Part shown: positions 1-12,560 of the stretch, piece after piece
How positions within the stretch are numbered: position 1 is the stretch's first letter
How the letters are laid out: every line of letters begins with the position of its first letter
Notes under the pieces: model-generated
Database searches by the model: none
What the model saw: the letters and a program-made list of their open reading frames with translations, nothing else
What the model was told of the DNA's origin: nothing
Source: Eonycteris spelaea
Lineage: Eukaryota; Chordata; Mammalia; Chiroptera; Pteropodidae
NCBI GenBank assembly: GCA_003508835.1
Contig: PUFA01000171.1
Coordinates: 3,328,001 to 3,392,000, forward strand
DNA: 64,000 nt
Direction of reading: 5' to 3'
Translations under genes and position numbers: made by a program

Positions 1-2989
1 GGTATATCATATACCTTCTCAGTGGGCCATGCCAATGTGCATATTTAAGTACCCATAGTAATGATGAACATGCGTATTTCCTGCTGTATGTCCTAAGATG
101 CTACTCTCTCTTCTGCTTGTGGAGGCATACTAACCACATCTTGAAATATTTCCTTAGTTCCTTATTCCTAAGCACATTATTCCTTAGTAAGCTTTTAACT
201 GACATTTGCAAGAAGGCCTTACAATTTGTTCTTAAACCTTGTTGTATCAGCTTCAAAATTTATTTGTTCAGTAAGATTTGTAGAAAAGGTCAGGGAATAC
301 TTTTTATTTTTTAAATTTTTTTAAGGGAAAAAGAGAAGAAAGAAAAGCCTTTGCATTCTCAATGTGAAGATATATGTCTATTCAGGATTTTAAATTGAAC
401 AATTATTCCTTGCTTTGGGGAAGTTCCCTCAGTTTTAAATAACATCAAAATGAATCCAGTGATGCATTATTAAACTGAGTTTATTATTAAACTCATTTTT
501 AAACCTTTTGAGTAAATTTGGAAAGTGTATCTTTATATAAGCTAAAGTTCATTTTCTACCTCTCTATTTGCACAGAATCTTGGTTCCTGGAAGGGATCTC
601 AGACTGTCTTCCTGCCTTTTAATAAGTCTGCTTCCAAACCATTTCATAGTAGATGGAACTGAATTCTGTTTTTTACTTTGTCAGGAAGGAAGATTAATGT
701 TTTTAAGTCCTTACTTGAGTATCTATTAGCCCTCTATTGAGTTGTTTCTTGAAGAACTCAGCCCACTCAGTTCCTATTACCACAAAACCAAGTCAATACC
801 TATATTCTGTTCAATTAGAGAAGGAAAATATGTAGCTCTTTTACTATTATACATATTTAAACATATTGCAAAGTCTTCCTTTAGATAGCCCCCTTTTTAG
901 CTTGAATGAGGTGAAATTCTTAATTTCTTTCCCAAATGAAAAACACTCTTGACTTTCCTCATAGGTCTTCTCTTCTAGTTCTTTACTCATTCTCAATTTA
1001 TCCTATCACTTTCCCTTGCCTCACAAAAAAATATAAAGGATATAATTGAAATCATCATGGGAATAAAAGAGCAGGAAGATGACCGCTGTAGAGGTTTAGA
1101 GAAAAGCACACGCACCGAGGCAGAGAGGTACTCATGTGGGGACCTACCAAGAGACACAGAGGTCTACAGAGGCAGAGCTAGGCAGAGATGGACGGATACA
1201 AAACTTACACATGCTATCAAAATCAGCCTCAATATAAATCTATTGCTTTAGGTACTTTGATGAATATGGGTGAATGAAGCACATTTGAAAAATTGTGTCC
1301 CTTTTGAAACTTCCTTCAAGAGATGTAAGTTGTCCTTTTGATAGGCGTTTTTTTTTTTAATTGTTAGAGAAATTATTCTTACAGAGCAACAACTACAAAA
1401 TTCTTTATAATACCAGAAGATAATGCTAGGATTAGAATCTAGTAGAGTAAATCTGGGCCAATTATCAATTTATTGCCTCTTAGCTCTACATTTGCTTTTC
1501 AGCATATGTTCTGTGATAGTGGACAGAGTGGCTTGTAGTTCTGCCTTTCCTTCACAGAGAGCATGTTAAGCTTTCTCAGTAGAGGGCGCTGGAGGGGCAG
1601 GAGGGAGGAAAGGACTTTTTGCTGCCTGGGCAGCTGCCTAGTGCAAGAGTGGTGTGCCTGTGAGGACAGCCGATGGAGTTCTGCCCCAAGCACTTGGTTG
1701 CTTTGGTGACCTTGCGGCCTCAGCCGAGAAAACCTTCTCCCAGCCCTGCGGACTAGAAACCCCGCACCCTGATGATTCTGGCTTGCATCAAGGCCCCAAA
1801 GGCATTCGACTAACACCTGCTTCCCCATGCAGATCACCTGCAATTTAGAGAGTTTTCCTGAGCAGCCATCCCCATTGGTTGCTTACTGATTGCACCCGCT
1901 TGCTGTCTGGAGGGTTGGCTTGTGCCCTGGAGGGTTGCTTCCTGTTTGCCCAGGCGCAGACCTGTTCTGTACTGGGCGAACTAACAAACTTCTCTGCTGT
2001 CAGTGCGCTGAGTTCTTCAAGGTCTGAACCCCAGACTTGGGGTGGGGGACCTTTCCAAGTTGATCTTTCCTAGGGTATTTTCCCTGGGCTCTGGTGTATC
2101 ATATCAAATTTATTTATATCCTGTTGTCACTCATTTTAACAGAATTGAATAATTCTTTGTTAAACTTCCCCTGTTCAACCCACTGTGTAAAGGAATAGCG
2201 AGACTGATGTTTTAGCAAGAAATGCAGCTGCTTTCCCACTTACAGAGAGGAATTTATAGAATGAAGTAGGAATAAATGAGCCAGTTTCTTCATCTGCAGC
2301 TTTTCTCTTGCCTAATTTTGATTTTAGGGTTTTGAAATTGGGCGATAGCTCCTTTCACTTCTCAAAGGAAATTAACATTTTTGTTGCATTAGCTAGGCTG
2401 TCAAATCAACGCCAAGAGAAATTCTAACTCACATGTAGCATGAGAATTGTGATGAAGCAACAGAAATCTGAGTACTGAGAAAGTCATGATTTCAGATTAG
2501 TGCAAATATGGCAGAACGTCAAATTACAGACATTGCATTGATTCCTTTTGAGGAAGAATAATTAGTGCAGTTGAGCCTGATTAAGTACTCAGCTTATTTA
2601 AATTTAAAATAGATCTAGGAGAGAGCATGGAAAAGAAACCCATACCACAACTGTGGGGATTATATGAATAAGTGGGACAATATTAGTTCAAAATAATGTA
2701 ATGAGCGTAGACATGACAGGGCTTGTTTGAATTTCTGTGATTATTATCCATGCTCATTTTATTGTGATCATAACAATAGAAACAGTACAAATGATTTTAT
2801 GTTGGTGGCTCTCAAGTGTGAAAGTGTATCAGAATAACATGGAGAACTTGTTAAGATGCAGATTCCCAGCCTATTTGGTCATGTCCCAGTAATTGGCCTT
2901 TTTTACTAGCATGCCTACAATTCTGATGCAAAGTATCTTGCCCACACTTTGAGAAGCCACGATTTTGTGCTGAATGAGCCTCCCATAAG
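1..2989. other. Downstream of SHROOM3: no gene seen
   Basis: This stretch is mostly AT-rich with only short chance open frames. A more GC-rich patch at 1560-2060 has no recognisable protein in any frame. An old MER5-type DNA transposon lies at 2804-2961. It may include the tail of the SHROOM3 3' UTR. Confidence 0.6.
2804..2961. mobile_element. MER5A-like DNA transposon (hAT-Charlie MITE)
   Basis: The ends are degenerate inverted repeats: TGGTGGCTCTCAAGTGTG at the left and CACACTTTGAGAAGCCACG at the right. Internal text such as ATCAGAATAACATGGAGAAC and ATTCTGATGCA is typical of MER5A. This is a fossil nonautonomous element without coding capacity. Confidence 0.7.
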
Positions 2990-5900
2990 ATAGGTTTTAT
3001 TTAGAAATAAGAGAACTGTACATGTGTCCCTTTCCAATATTAAAATGGTCTTTATCATCTTAACTCATGTGTCATCCCAGTCATGACAGCATTGAATACC
3101 TTGTCCTCAATAGAGTATTTCTGTATGGAATGGTACCTTCATGAAAAATGCCTGGCCACTTGAAGATGAAGAAGTTATTTCTGGCTGAAATTCTTTTTAC
3201 TTGCCTGTAGTAAGGTGAATAAAACTCATGCTGTTCTAAAAAAGAAAAATAATTCCAATCCAACAGAATAAGGCCAATAATATCATGGAAAATTAAACTA
3301 AAGAGAAGCAAATTTGGAACCATATAAGAATAAAAAGCCAACATGTTCCAAAGTATCCATAGAAAAATCCAACATCTTAGTAAAGGATGTTTGAATAAAA
3401 TACACATTTTAGAGTTCACAGTAGGGACAGTCATGATCTAATGTTTAAACTCAGAAGTGATTTTAACTTAGATATTAACAATGGAATCATAGGAAAAGTG
3501 GGATATCCCAGGCTGGTTTCTCTTGGTGTTTCCTTTGGACATCCTACATGCCCTCAGTTAAGCCCTTACTCCCAAGTCAGCAGGCAGGCACGGATTCTTA
3601 GGAGTTGACCCAGCTTGCTAATCTTCAAATTTGAAAACCGGTCATGCAAAACCAAACCTACAATGTTCCCCTGGAGCAAAGGGAAAAATGTTTGGTTTCG
3701 ACAGTGTCTCTCAGAGAAACTCAGCCGCTTTCACTTTGGATCCTCCTTGCATTCTTTGGGGTTAAGTGGCCACAAGGAACAAAACAGCAAAAGAAAAGGC
3801 TGAGTCAACTGACATGTAGCAGCGTGCCCAGTAACTTCTCGAGTGGCCAGGAAGTTGGAGACCTCCCAGTTTGTTGCAGGACCTTGTCCTTTCTTGGAAC
3901 TAGTCAGGTTTCTTGGTCTCAGCATTTGGATTATTGCAAGGCCATCCCACTCTCACCTGATTTCTGATGGAACATGGTATTTCTGAAATAATCACATTCA
4001 CAGGGATGATTATTGACTGAACATTCTTGATGTCATGTGTGTCCTGAAATCTTGACCAACACTATGCTCATCATGGTTGCTCTGCTCATGATCTTGGTTG
4101 AGAGGATATTGTTGGGAGGAAAAAGGATGGCTTTGCCTGTAGACGATTTTTTTTTTTTTTAAACAGTGGGGAACGAATGCAAAATAGAAACAGGATAAAG
4201 ACTAAGCTTATTTTCTAGCTAAAGGCATTCAAAAGTTAACATGATAATTAGGTTAGTGGTTTGTCTCATCAGAGCACAGAGGTCAAGTCCTATTACAATA
4301 AATATCACATCTACCTGAGAATTAGGATTTCAAAATCACACTTGGCATCTCACTCATTTCACATACCAGAACATTCAGTGGAGCAAAAGAAGGGAGACTG
4401 TCCCAGGAGGGCCCCACGCTTCAGGGGCTTGTAGCATGCCAAGCAGTGTCACCTGCTACTCTACTACGGGGTCACTTTGACATGTAAAATTAGAAAAGTG
4501 ATTGAAAAAGGCTGAATGTGCAAAATGTTCCCAATCAAGTCCTTAAGAATAATTTTGATGAGTTAGGAATAGGGGGCCCCAGAATCCCTCTGAGCATTTT
4601 CACCAAGAACAGCTGAGAACATTTACTAGCTGGCTTCAACCTGATCTGATGCAATTTGTCACTTAGTTCATTACCAAGTGGAGTTAATTTCAGGCTCCTG
4701 TGTTGGCCTGAGTCTGATGAAATGTCAGATGGACTTTCTACTTCAAAAGGACCATGCAATGTGGCTGTTGAATGCTGTCACTGGTTCCACCGATACCCTG
4801 GGAAATGGGACCCCCAGGTGTGCAAGCAGCTTTTGAAAACATTCCTGGGAAACCCATGTGCTATCTTACTCTATCAGTGGAGTCAGGTAGTGAGTGTATC
4901 TCCTCCAAAGAGCAAAGCAAAGGCTTTGGCCGATTGCTCATAAGAAGCGTCTGGGTGGCCTCTGGGTTCTAGGTTCATCAAAATGAACCTATACTGGGGA
5001 CCAAAACTACAGCTTTTAAGTTCTTAATCAGAAGATAAACTTCATTCAGTAATTAAAATGTACTAAGGAAAAAGAGGCATTTGGCACCCTCATACAAATT
5101 TTACTCTCCAGTTCTCTAGGACTGGTCGCTATAGTACTTTAAGCCCATATCAGCAGTGGTGGCCACCAGCCACGGGACAAGCATATGTGAAGACAACACA
5201 AAATCCTAGCCTAGGCTGCTCAAAGTCTCAGACCGTTGCCACCTCCAGTAGCTGTCACCATAGCCTGGCCTCTGGCCCTACCTCCTTCCATTGTTGCAGT
5301 CTGTTTTAACAGACTTATAGCTTGGGCTCTTGAGTACCCCGTAAGAAGCTACTACTGAAGCATGATAGTGCAAAATCAGTCTCCAGATGTTGAGGGAATT
5401 TTTAATGGCGGCTGATAAATTTGACATTAACAAAACAAAAACTTAAAAAAGCATCATTAAGATAGCCTAACAATCTATCTCACCAAATAGGCTATATTTT
5501 GCCCAAAGCCCTCACAGAAGGATAGCATTAATTCAGTTTTGAATTGTCCTTGGTTTCTGACCTTCCTCTTGTCATACAGGTTGGAGAACTGCCATTTTTG
5601 TTAGTAAAATTTAGCTGTATCTCCCCACCACAATGATAATGACCTGAAGCCCTAGGAAATGATGCAGGAACCCTGATGCCTAAAGCCTTTTTGCGGGAAG
5701 TGGATGTGTTCCTACTGGTTGCAGGAGCAGAGTGTGAGGACTGGCAGCAGTAGAAACTGGGGTCCCCCTTACTCAGTGTAATACAAATGTGGAGGGTTTC
5801 TTGTGTCCCTGAAAATAACGCAGACAAGTCAAGAGTTTAAGAAAAAACAAGTCTCCATGCTCAATTTGACTATCTTTGGAAATCTTCATTTCATTAAGGT

Positions 5901-6472
5901 TTTCACAAAATACAAAGCTCAAACATAATTGTCTACGTCCACCACAAAATAGAATCAAATAAGTGGTTAGCACACAAACATAATGATCTTTTTCATTTTA
6001 AAATATAAATAACAATGTTCAAGGTTTTACAATTTTCTTCTGTGTGTGTCTTTTTAAGGCTTTATGTTGCAGACCCTTCATTAATGAGTGCTTGTACCTG
6101 TTATCAGGATTCACTGCCCACAAGCAAGCAAGGCCACTGTGGATATATTCCTGAGGGTGACACACACTGATCTGTTGCCTCAGCCTGTTAAAAACTAAAC
6201 CATCCAACACCCTCCAATCAGTTCTCACAGTTTCATTAATTGTCTTCTTACTACAAAGTAATAATAGAAAGGGGTAAGTTCCCAGCAGCATTCAAGCTCT
6301 CAGAAAATCAATCATGAAGGGTGAGAAGGAAAAAAATAGGCATTTTCCTTTTATCCAGAAAATTCCCCCAAACCCATATAGTTTAAACAGTGTTTTTTTA
6401 CCAAAACATTTTTTTCAGATTAAATAGTGTTGAAAGAAAGGGTGATCTTTTGGTTGGGTATTTTAGAAGAGG
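2990..6472 (-). other. SHROOM3: Probable SHROOM3 3' UTR
   Basis: There is no splice or coding signal downstream of the stop, so the last exon should continue as 3' UTR. Scanning by eye I found no canonical AATAAA on the minus strand from 6472 down to 3002. The first candidate is at 2996-3001, and others are at 2758-2763 and 2109-2114. The 3' UTR could therefore be about 3.5 kb or longer. The exact end cannot be fixed from sequence alone. Confidence 0.35.
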
Positions 6473-6840
6473 TTAAAGTGGAGAGGTTAGTGTTGGGAAA
6501 GTACCACTGAAAGTACATCCCCGACAGGAGCCATTTCACTCGTGAGGTCTGGGGGCAGAGCCAGGGCCCCTGCCTTGGGAATGAAGTCCGAGGGCAGACT
6601 CTCCAGCAGACACTTGACTTGCTCCTGGCCCAGTTTGATCTTGTCGTCCAGCTTTCGCTGCTCAATAAGGAGTGTTGACTTCATTTTCACAAAATGCTGG
6701 TAATCCTGGAGTTGCTCCTCTGAAAGGTAATTGGCCAGGATGTCCAACACCACGCGTTCCCTTCGGTCCAGGTTCTCCTTGAGCTCCCGGGCATCCTCGT
6801 GCTGCCCTGCCAGGACCTTCCTCTTCTCATTCAGAGAGCT
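6473..6840 (-). CDS. SHROOM3: SHROOM3 exon 11, terminal coding exon (C-terminal end frameshifted)
   Basis: The acceptor CTGACAG ends at 6841. The exon reads [20 protein letters not shown] through [20 protein letters not shown] to [20 protein letters not shown] and completes ASD2. As written, the frame ends at a TAA at 6487-6489 after an odd tail, [10 protein letters not shown]. In human, the sequence after LTSE runs on for about 19 residues to TSPL. The expected frame resumes if the GGGG run (about 6521-6524) has one more G, and then stops at TAA 6473-6475. So either a base is missing in the sequence or this species has a slightly shortened, altered C-terminus. ASD2 itself is complete either way. 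Confidence 0.95.
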
Positions 6841-7134
6841 CTGTCAGGGCGACACAAGCAGATGAGCAGAGGGCAAGGGGACGGAAGGAAAGAGCCAAAG
6901 TGGCTGCAAAGACCCTTTCACAGGGCTGCAGAGTATGCAAGCTTCTACTTCAACTGGCACTCTAAAGGAGACTTAATTTTTTTGAAAATCAGTTCATTAC
7001 CCTTCTGTTGCATAGATGTTTTTCTAACTCGTAAAGTCATGTGGCAGCTTTCATTTGAGAGAGGTTACCTTACATTGGCTGGGGTCATGACTTTAGGCTT
7101 CTGTACTTGAAAGCACAGTCGATGATTTTACTAA

Positions 7135-7390
7135 CGAGGTTCACAGAGTAGTCAAAATCATGGAGACAAAGCAGAATGGTGGTTGCCAGGGACTAGGGGA
7201 TGTGGAAATGGTGAGTTATTATTTAATGAGTATAGAGTTTCAGTTTTGCAAGGTGAAAAGAGTTCTGGAAATGGATTCACAATATGAATGTACTGAATAT
7301 TACTTGACTACAACCCTTAAAAAATAGGTAAGATGGCAAATTTTATGTGTACTTTATGACCATAAAAAAAACTGAAGGGGGAAAAAAGGC
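7135..7390 (+). mobile_element. L1 3'-UTR fragment (old L1M type)
   Basis: The text AATGGTGGTTGCCAGGGACT, GAGTTTCAGTTTTGCAAGGTG, AAAGAGTTCTGGAAATGGAT and the closing ATGACCATAAAAAAAACTG is the characteristic 3' UTR of old mammalian L1. Only the 3' end is present, with a degraded A-tail. Confidence 0.8.
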
Positions 7391-7413
7391 CAGTCATCAA
7401 GTGTTTACATTTA

Positions 7414-7595
7414 CAGTGGTTCTCAAAGCGCAAACCAGCAGTAGCAGCAGCTGGGAACTTGCTAGAAAAGCACATTTTCAGGCCCCATTCTACCCACTGA
7501 ATCAAAAGCTCTGGAGGTTGGGGCCTAGAAATCTGTGGTTTAACATAACAACCCTTCTAGGTGATTCTGTTGCAGCTAAAGTTTGAGAACCTCTG
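7414..7595. mobile_element. MER5A nonautonomous DNA transposon
   Basis: It is bounded by inverted repeats CAGTGGTTCTCAAA and TTTGAGAACCTCTG. Internal GGCCCCATTCTACCCACTGA and CTAGGTGATTCTGTTGCAGC are characteristic. At about 182 bp it is close to full length for this MITE. Confidence 0.88.
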
Positions 7596-7807
7596 TTCCA
7601 ATACACAGGCAACAATGGAACATCATTTACCCTCTCTAAAGAAATTAGTTTCCATTTGCCAGGTCTCTCTTCACACCTCTGAATCTAACATAATGGAAAT
7701 TCTATTTAACAATGACGGCAATTTCATATTCTAAGAGTTTATTCTACAAACCCACTGGTGAGGTAGCATGTTGTCTTTAGGGCTAATTTACTTTATGAAA
7801 ATCTCTG

Positions 7808-7808
<1 letters not shown>

Positions 7809-7850
<42 letters not shown>
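7809..7850 (+). repeat. (TG)21 microsatellite
   Basis: An uninterrupted run of 21 TG units follows CTCTGA. Its length makes it likely to be polymorphic. It could form Z-DNA, but no function is implied. Confidence 0.98.
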
Positions 7851-7853
<3 letters not shown>

Positions 7854-8689
7854 ATCCAACATGCTGACATATAATGATTGTCATTTAAAAATTTTAAGAA
7901 CTTTTATATTTAACCATTCAGACTTTTCAGGCCAAAGTGACTGAGAAATATTAAAATGCAGATTAGTCTGGAATAAGATTATTCAACTGTATACCTCAAT
8001 ATAAATTAGTTTATGTAGGGTTATGAAAGGCTCACGTGTCTTTGTCTTAACTTCCCTTGAACTTGGCTGTCAGATCTCACGTAACGTCTGGGGGGAAAAA
8101 GTGCAAAGTTATAGGTTTATCTGACAAATATCTTCATTTGCATAGGCTTCCTTCCCCTAATAGAAGAACCTAAAAAGAAACCAAACCTAAAAAATCCCCT
8201 TGAGAACTGATTTTGAATGAAGACGATAGTCAAAATACTGTAGATATGAAAAGTGAGACCCTCTTCCTCACCTTTAAAAAAATCATGAAATATTTTAAAC
8301 ACCAGAAATCTGTAGAGAACAGTGTAATCCTTCATTCACAGTACCAAATTTCAACATGAACATTTTTCATATTTGCTTCAGATTAAAAATTTAAAAAATT
8401 ACATGTTCAGTTGAACCTTTATATATACTTCTCCCAGTCCCTAGCTCCTCCCTCCATCCCCTCATTGGTAACTATTATCTTGAATTTGGTATTTATTGAA
8501 CCACTTACTCTTTTTTTCATTCCTGTTGGTACTTTCAGTTTCTTAAACACTAATCATTACCAAAACTAATACTGATGTAGTGTTTTGCAGGTGAGCAAGC
8601 ACTTGTGTTTAAGAGTGTATTCTTGCAATAAGTATTCAGTTGAATTCAATTCTGGTACAACTCCTCTGCTCCTAACTAAAAATTGCTCC

Positions 8690-9060
8690 ATTGTTCCTTT
8701 TTAGATACCTGCAGCATCTACCCAAGTGGCCAAACAGGAAATTTGGAATTACCTGTTGTTCTACTCATCCTCTCCTCTAAGACACCCTGCTAATTCAAAT
8801 TCATTCTCTATTCTCTATTCTCATGACAATTGCCTAAATTAACAGCCTAAGCCTTCTTGCTAGACTACTGAAATGTCTCCTAACTGTAAGCATCATTCTA
8901 ACCCCACCCTAGGCTGACTGTCATGAAACTAGTTTATGGTTCTTCCTGGCCCACAGGCTAAAATCCAAAGTCTTTACAAAGTATGACATAGAAGGTCTAC
9001 GTGACTATTTTCTGCACTGGATGCTGTTTACCACTCCAGATTTATTTTTCTTTGCCCTGG
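8690..9060 (+). repeat. Old interspersed repeat, family not named
   Basis: CCTGGCCCACAGGCTAAAATC, AAAGTCTTTACAAAGTATGA and the preceding TAGACTACTGAAATGTCTCC resemble a widespread ancient mammalian repeat, also seen in parts at 16640-17480, 57570-57800 and 63840-64000. I cannot assign the family without a library search. Confidence 0.45.
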
Positions 9061-9424
9061 TCTGTGCATAGGGAAATTGAACTCTGCAGCTGCATCAACT
9101 GGGCTCCCTTGCCTTCTGGGTTTGGCCAGTGGTAGTCATGGGCAGGAGATTGGCGGGTAGGAGGGGAAACAAATGGGGGCATTTATCCCTGACTCTGTCC
9201 TTACCAGGTGGTGGTGGCTGCATCCTTTCACCAGGGCTGCAGTGCTGTAGGACAGCGACTGTAGTTCTGATAAAAGCCCTCTTTCTCTTGCTCCTCTAGG
9301 TCTAGAGGTAGAAATGGCTTCCCCACCAATGCTAGCCCAGTGGGGGACAGCGGGCTGCCTCATCCCTTCTTGGTTGCTCTTAATCTTTTCCACACCTTCA
9401 ATTAATACCTCTCCTTTGTTGTCG

Positions 9425-10130
9425 TTTTCTAGATTCCACATATAAGTGAAATCATAAGGTATTTGTCTTTTTGATTTATTTCGCTTAGCACACTACCCTT
9501 TAGGTCTATCCTTGTTGTCGAAAATGGCAAGATTTCATTTTTTTCCCCCTCTATGACCAAGAAATATTCCATTGTATATATGTACTACCTCTTTATCCAT
9601 GTCTGTTGAAGGACACTTAGGTTGCTTCCATATCTTGGCTATCGTGAATAATGCCACAATGAATAAAGGGATGCACATATCTTTTCAAATCGATGTTTTG
9701 GTTTTCTTTAGATAAATACCCAGCAGTTGGACTGTTAGGCATATGGTAGTTCTATTTTTAATTTTTTGAGAAACCTGCATACTGTTTTCCATAGTGGCTG
9801 TACCAATTTACAATCCCACCATAAGGCCTGAGGGTTCCTTTTCCTCTACTCCTAACACTTGTCTGTTGACTTGTTGATAGCCATTTTGACAGGTATGTAG
9901 TGGTAGCTCACTGTGGTTTTAATTGACATTTCCCTGTCGACTGGTGATATCGAGCATATTTTCATGTGTCTGTTGGCCATCTGTATGTTCCTCTTTGGAG
10001 AAATGTCTATTTCGGCCCTCTGTCCATTTTTTAATCAAATCTTTGTTTTTTTGTTTTTTTTGTTTTGGTGTTTTGAATACCCGTTTTGATCGAGCCTTTT
10101 ACTTCTTGTCTGATACCTGACTACTTTTCT
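9425..10130 (-). mobile_element. L1 fragment, ORF2 C-terminal part, antisense
   Basis: Read on the plus strand this is the usual complement of the end of L1 ORF2: CACATATAAGTGAAATCATA, CCATAGTGGCTGTACCAATT, TTGACTTGTTGATAGCCATT. All frames carry stops, so it is inactive. Confidence 0.9.
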
Positions 10131-10479
10131 AATAATTCCTATTAGAAATTCCTATATACTTTTCTAATATTTCCTATAATTTGCTGTTTTTAAAAACTAA
10201 GCAATCGCTATGTTCTAGACATACCAACAATATGCAAATCAGTTTGTGAACATGCCGTGGTCTTTCTTTGTCCATGATATTCCTTTTAGATGGTGAAGCC
10301 CTTCCACTCAGCCTACCTACAGTTATTATTCTCCTAGACTCCATCAAACACCGCTTGTGTGAATCATTTCCTGGCTTCACCATACCACCTGAGACGTGTT
10401 TCTCGGCTCTGAGTTTGTTGCTGTGCTGCAGCATACTGGATACGTTCACTGCTTCCACACTGGTTTCCCTTACTATACG

Positions 10480-10580
10480 GTGGGTTCCTGGAGGGCGGGG
10501 CCTGTGTGTTAGCCAGTGTTCACCCCTAGCACACACAGTACTCGATACATCACAGGTTCTCATTCGCTGTTTGCCGCGTG
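10480..10580 (+). repeat. L2-like 3' tail
   Basis: CTGGAGGGCGGGGCCTGTGT followed by CACCCCTAGCACACACAGTA fits the terminal part of ancient L2 elements. It is short and diverged. A second such tail is at 10940-11065 (GAGAGCAGGGATCTGTCTCC ... AGTAAGTGGCACACAGCAGA). Confidence 0.5.
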
Positions 10581-10939
10581 GAAGGAAAAAAGGACAACTC
10601 TTGGGACAGGTACTATTAGACAATTTCTGGGAGCGGAAGCTAAGGCTCTGCACATTTACACAAGGAGGGCACTTGCTAGGTGCAGAGCTGCAGAAAGCTC
10701 CTGGGTACGTAGCCACAGTTCTAAAGGTTTACCATCTAGACTTCCTAACCCTTTCAAAGTGTTTGAAAAACAACTTGCCTTTTAAGGTAATGTATTAGAA
10801 GAAATAATTAGGAAATCCCTGATAGCACTGAAAGAGAGAGAGCTGTAGATAGGAGAAGGAGCCAGAAAACAAAGGAGCCTCTTGAAGGCTGCAGCACGTA
10901 CCCCTCCTGGCATATATGTTATAGCCATGCTTATGTCTG

Positions 10940-11065
10940 ACTTCCCTTGACACGTCAGTTCCACGAGAGCAGGGATCTGTCTCCTTTGTTCACAGCTATG
11001 TCCCCAGTACCCAGACCAGTAAGTGGCACACAGCAGACACCCAGTAAGCATGCGTGAGTAGGTGA
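10940..11065 (+). repeat. L2-like 3' tail
   Basis: GTTCCACGAGAGCAGGGATC, TATGTCCCCAGTACCCAGAC and GCACACAGCAGACACCCAGT follow the order of an L2 3' end. It is strongly diverged. Confidence 0.55.
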
Positions 11066-11685
11066 AGAATGCTCTGTGGCAACAGGATCAAGTTCAGTGA
11101 GGTGAGTGAGGCTTGGGGTGTGTGGCAGGCCTGCTCGTATCTGGCTCTGTCACTTACTGGCCTGTTGTGAGGATTCAGTGAGCTTGCACCTAAAATGTGT
11201 AAGTCCAGAGCGCCCGTCACAGAGGACGTCCTTGAATTTTACCCACTGCTGTTCAATTCCTTCCAGTGCGGGGTGCAGTGGCGACACCTGGGTGCATCCC
11301 CATCGAGCATCTGCAGCCCCGAGAGCCGCAGGTTCCCCGGTGCCTGAGCTGCCGTTCCTGCGCCCTCGCCTCGTCCCCAGTGGTTTTGTTGTACCCCTCT
11401 CCTTTTTGAAGGTCACCCCCCCCAGCATGCTTTCATCTTTTCAGTTTCTGGGATAGAAAGGAAGGAAAGAACGCTGGTGCCCGTGTTTTCAATTTCCTAA
11501 GTGTTCCCTGAGTCTGCAGTGTCAGCATTGAAGATGCTGCCTTCTCTTTCCTGGTTATCAATACACTGGACTTTCTCCTTGCCCCAGATTGTAATCTTCT
11601 CGAGAGAAGACTGTATCTAATTGTATTTCTCTGTGTACCTGGGCTCAGAGAGAAAGCTGTTGAGGTGAATTGCTAGGCCACCTAC

Positions 11686-11958
11686 CCTTTCTTCATTACT
11701 GGCATCTTCACCAAGGGCACTAAGGACGTTTTCCACGCGGGCCAGGCGCCCCGAGAGCGAGAGCAGCAGGTTCACCACCTTGTCCAAGTCCCCGATGAAC
11801 ATCTTGTACTTGTCAAACTCATTTGGCTTGCAAAGCTCACTGATCAAAGCCTCCACCTCTTCTCCCAAGGCATTATTGAGCTTGATGTCCATTTGGAGAC
11901 TCCCCTTTGCTTCCTGGAGGGTCTCAAGCTTGTGGGTGAGGCTTCCAATCAGTTCCGC
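11686..11958 (-). CDS. SHROOM3: SHROOM3 exon 10 (ASD2 coiled coil)
   Basis: This 273-bp exon (91 codons) starts [20 protein letters not shown] and ends [10 protein letters not shown]. The acceptor AG lies at 11960-11959 and the donor is GTAGGT from 11685, so both flanking introns are phase 0. It is the most conserved exon in the window, with only a few differences from human. The heptad-like leucines and the [20 protein letters not shown] stretch belong to the ASD2 coiled coil that contacts ROCK. The frame is intact, and translation into the intron stops soon afterwards. Confidence 0.98.
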
Positions 11959-12384
11959 CTGGTACCAAAGGAGACACACAGCAAAGATTAGGCAGCCAGA
12001 GTGGCCAATGGGAGGAGGATTCAATTCTCCCAGCCACATCCTGTCTTTCCTTCAAGGATCATCTGAAGGCCTCCTACTGTCTATGGCCTGCCCTCCAACT
12101 TCAGGCCACAGTACTCTTTCCTTTCCCTGAATGTCTACAGCTGCTTTCCTCTGAATTTATTCAATCATCACAGGCCAACACTTGATTACACATCACTTCC
12201 TAAAGTTTTCTAATTGTGTCATGCTGTGCCTGTCCAACTGAGTTAACTATTTACTTCTAGAAGTCTTAAGTCTTAATTCTCATAGGCAGGTAAATATTCT
12301 TGCTTTATAGATAGCGAAGCCAAGAATTAAAGGAATTAAAGGACTTGCTGAAGATCACTGAACTGAGTTGAATATTGATCATAG

Positions 12385-12560
12385 ATACCATCTGTAGAGC
12401 AATTACTATGCGCCAGACACTGTGCGAGAAACTCTACATCAATTATCATTTAGTCTTCCCAATAATCTTGTAGTAGATACGATTTTAGCCACATACAATA
12501 GGCAAGGAAACTAAGACTTAGTGAGGCGAAGTCTAAGACACGTGTAACATTCAGTGAGGC
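12385..12560 (-). repeat. MIR SINE
   Basis: CTATGCGCCAGACACTGTGC, CATTTAGTCTTCCCAATAAT and GCAAGGAAACTAAGACTTAG read as the complement of MIR. The tRNA-like head is missing or decayed. Confidence 0.75.

Larger units (their letters stand above)
6841..11685 (-). other. SHROOM3: SHROOM3 intron 10
   Basis: This 4.85-kb phase-0 intron holds an L1 3' end followed directly by a MER5A element (7135-7595), a (TG)21 microsatellite (7809-7850), an old repeat at about 8690-9060, an antisense L1 ORF2 fragment (9425-10130) and two L2-like tails. I see no exon in it. Confidence 0.85.

Noticed and set aside
1560..2060. GC-richer patch with open frames on both strands, considered as a downstream gene or CpG island
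   Set aside because: CpG is sparse, frames are short, and no protein family or splice pair could be recognised.
10174..10798. Overlapping open frames of about 180 codons on opposite strands
   Set aside because: They lie in repeat-bearing intron 10 with no recognisable protein and no splice logic.
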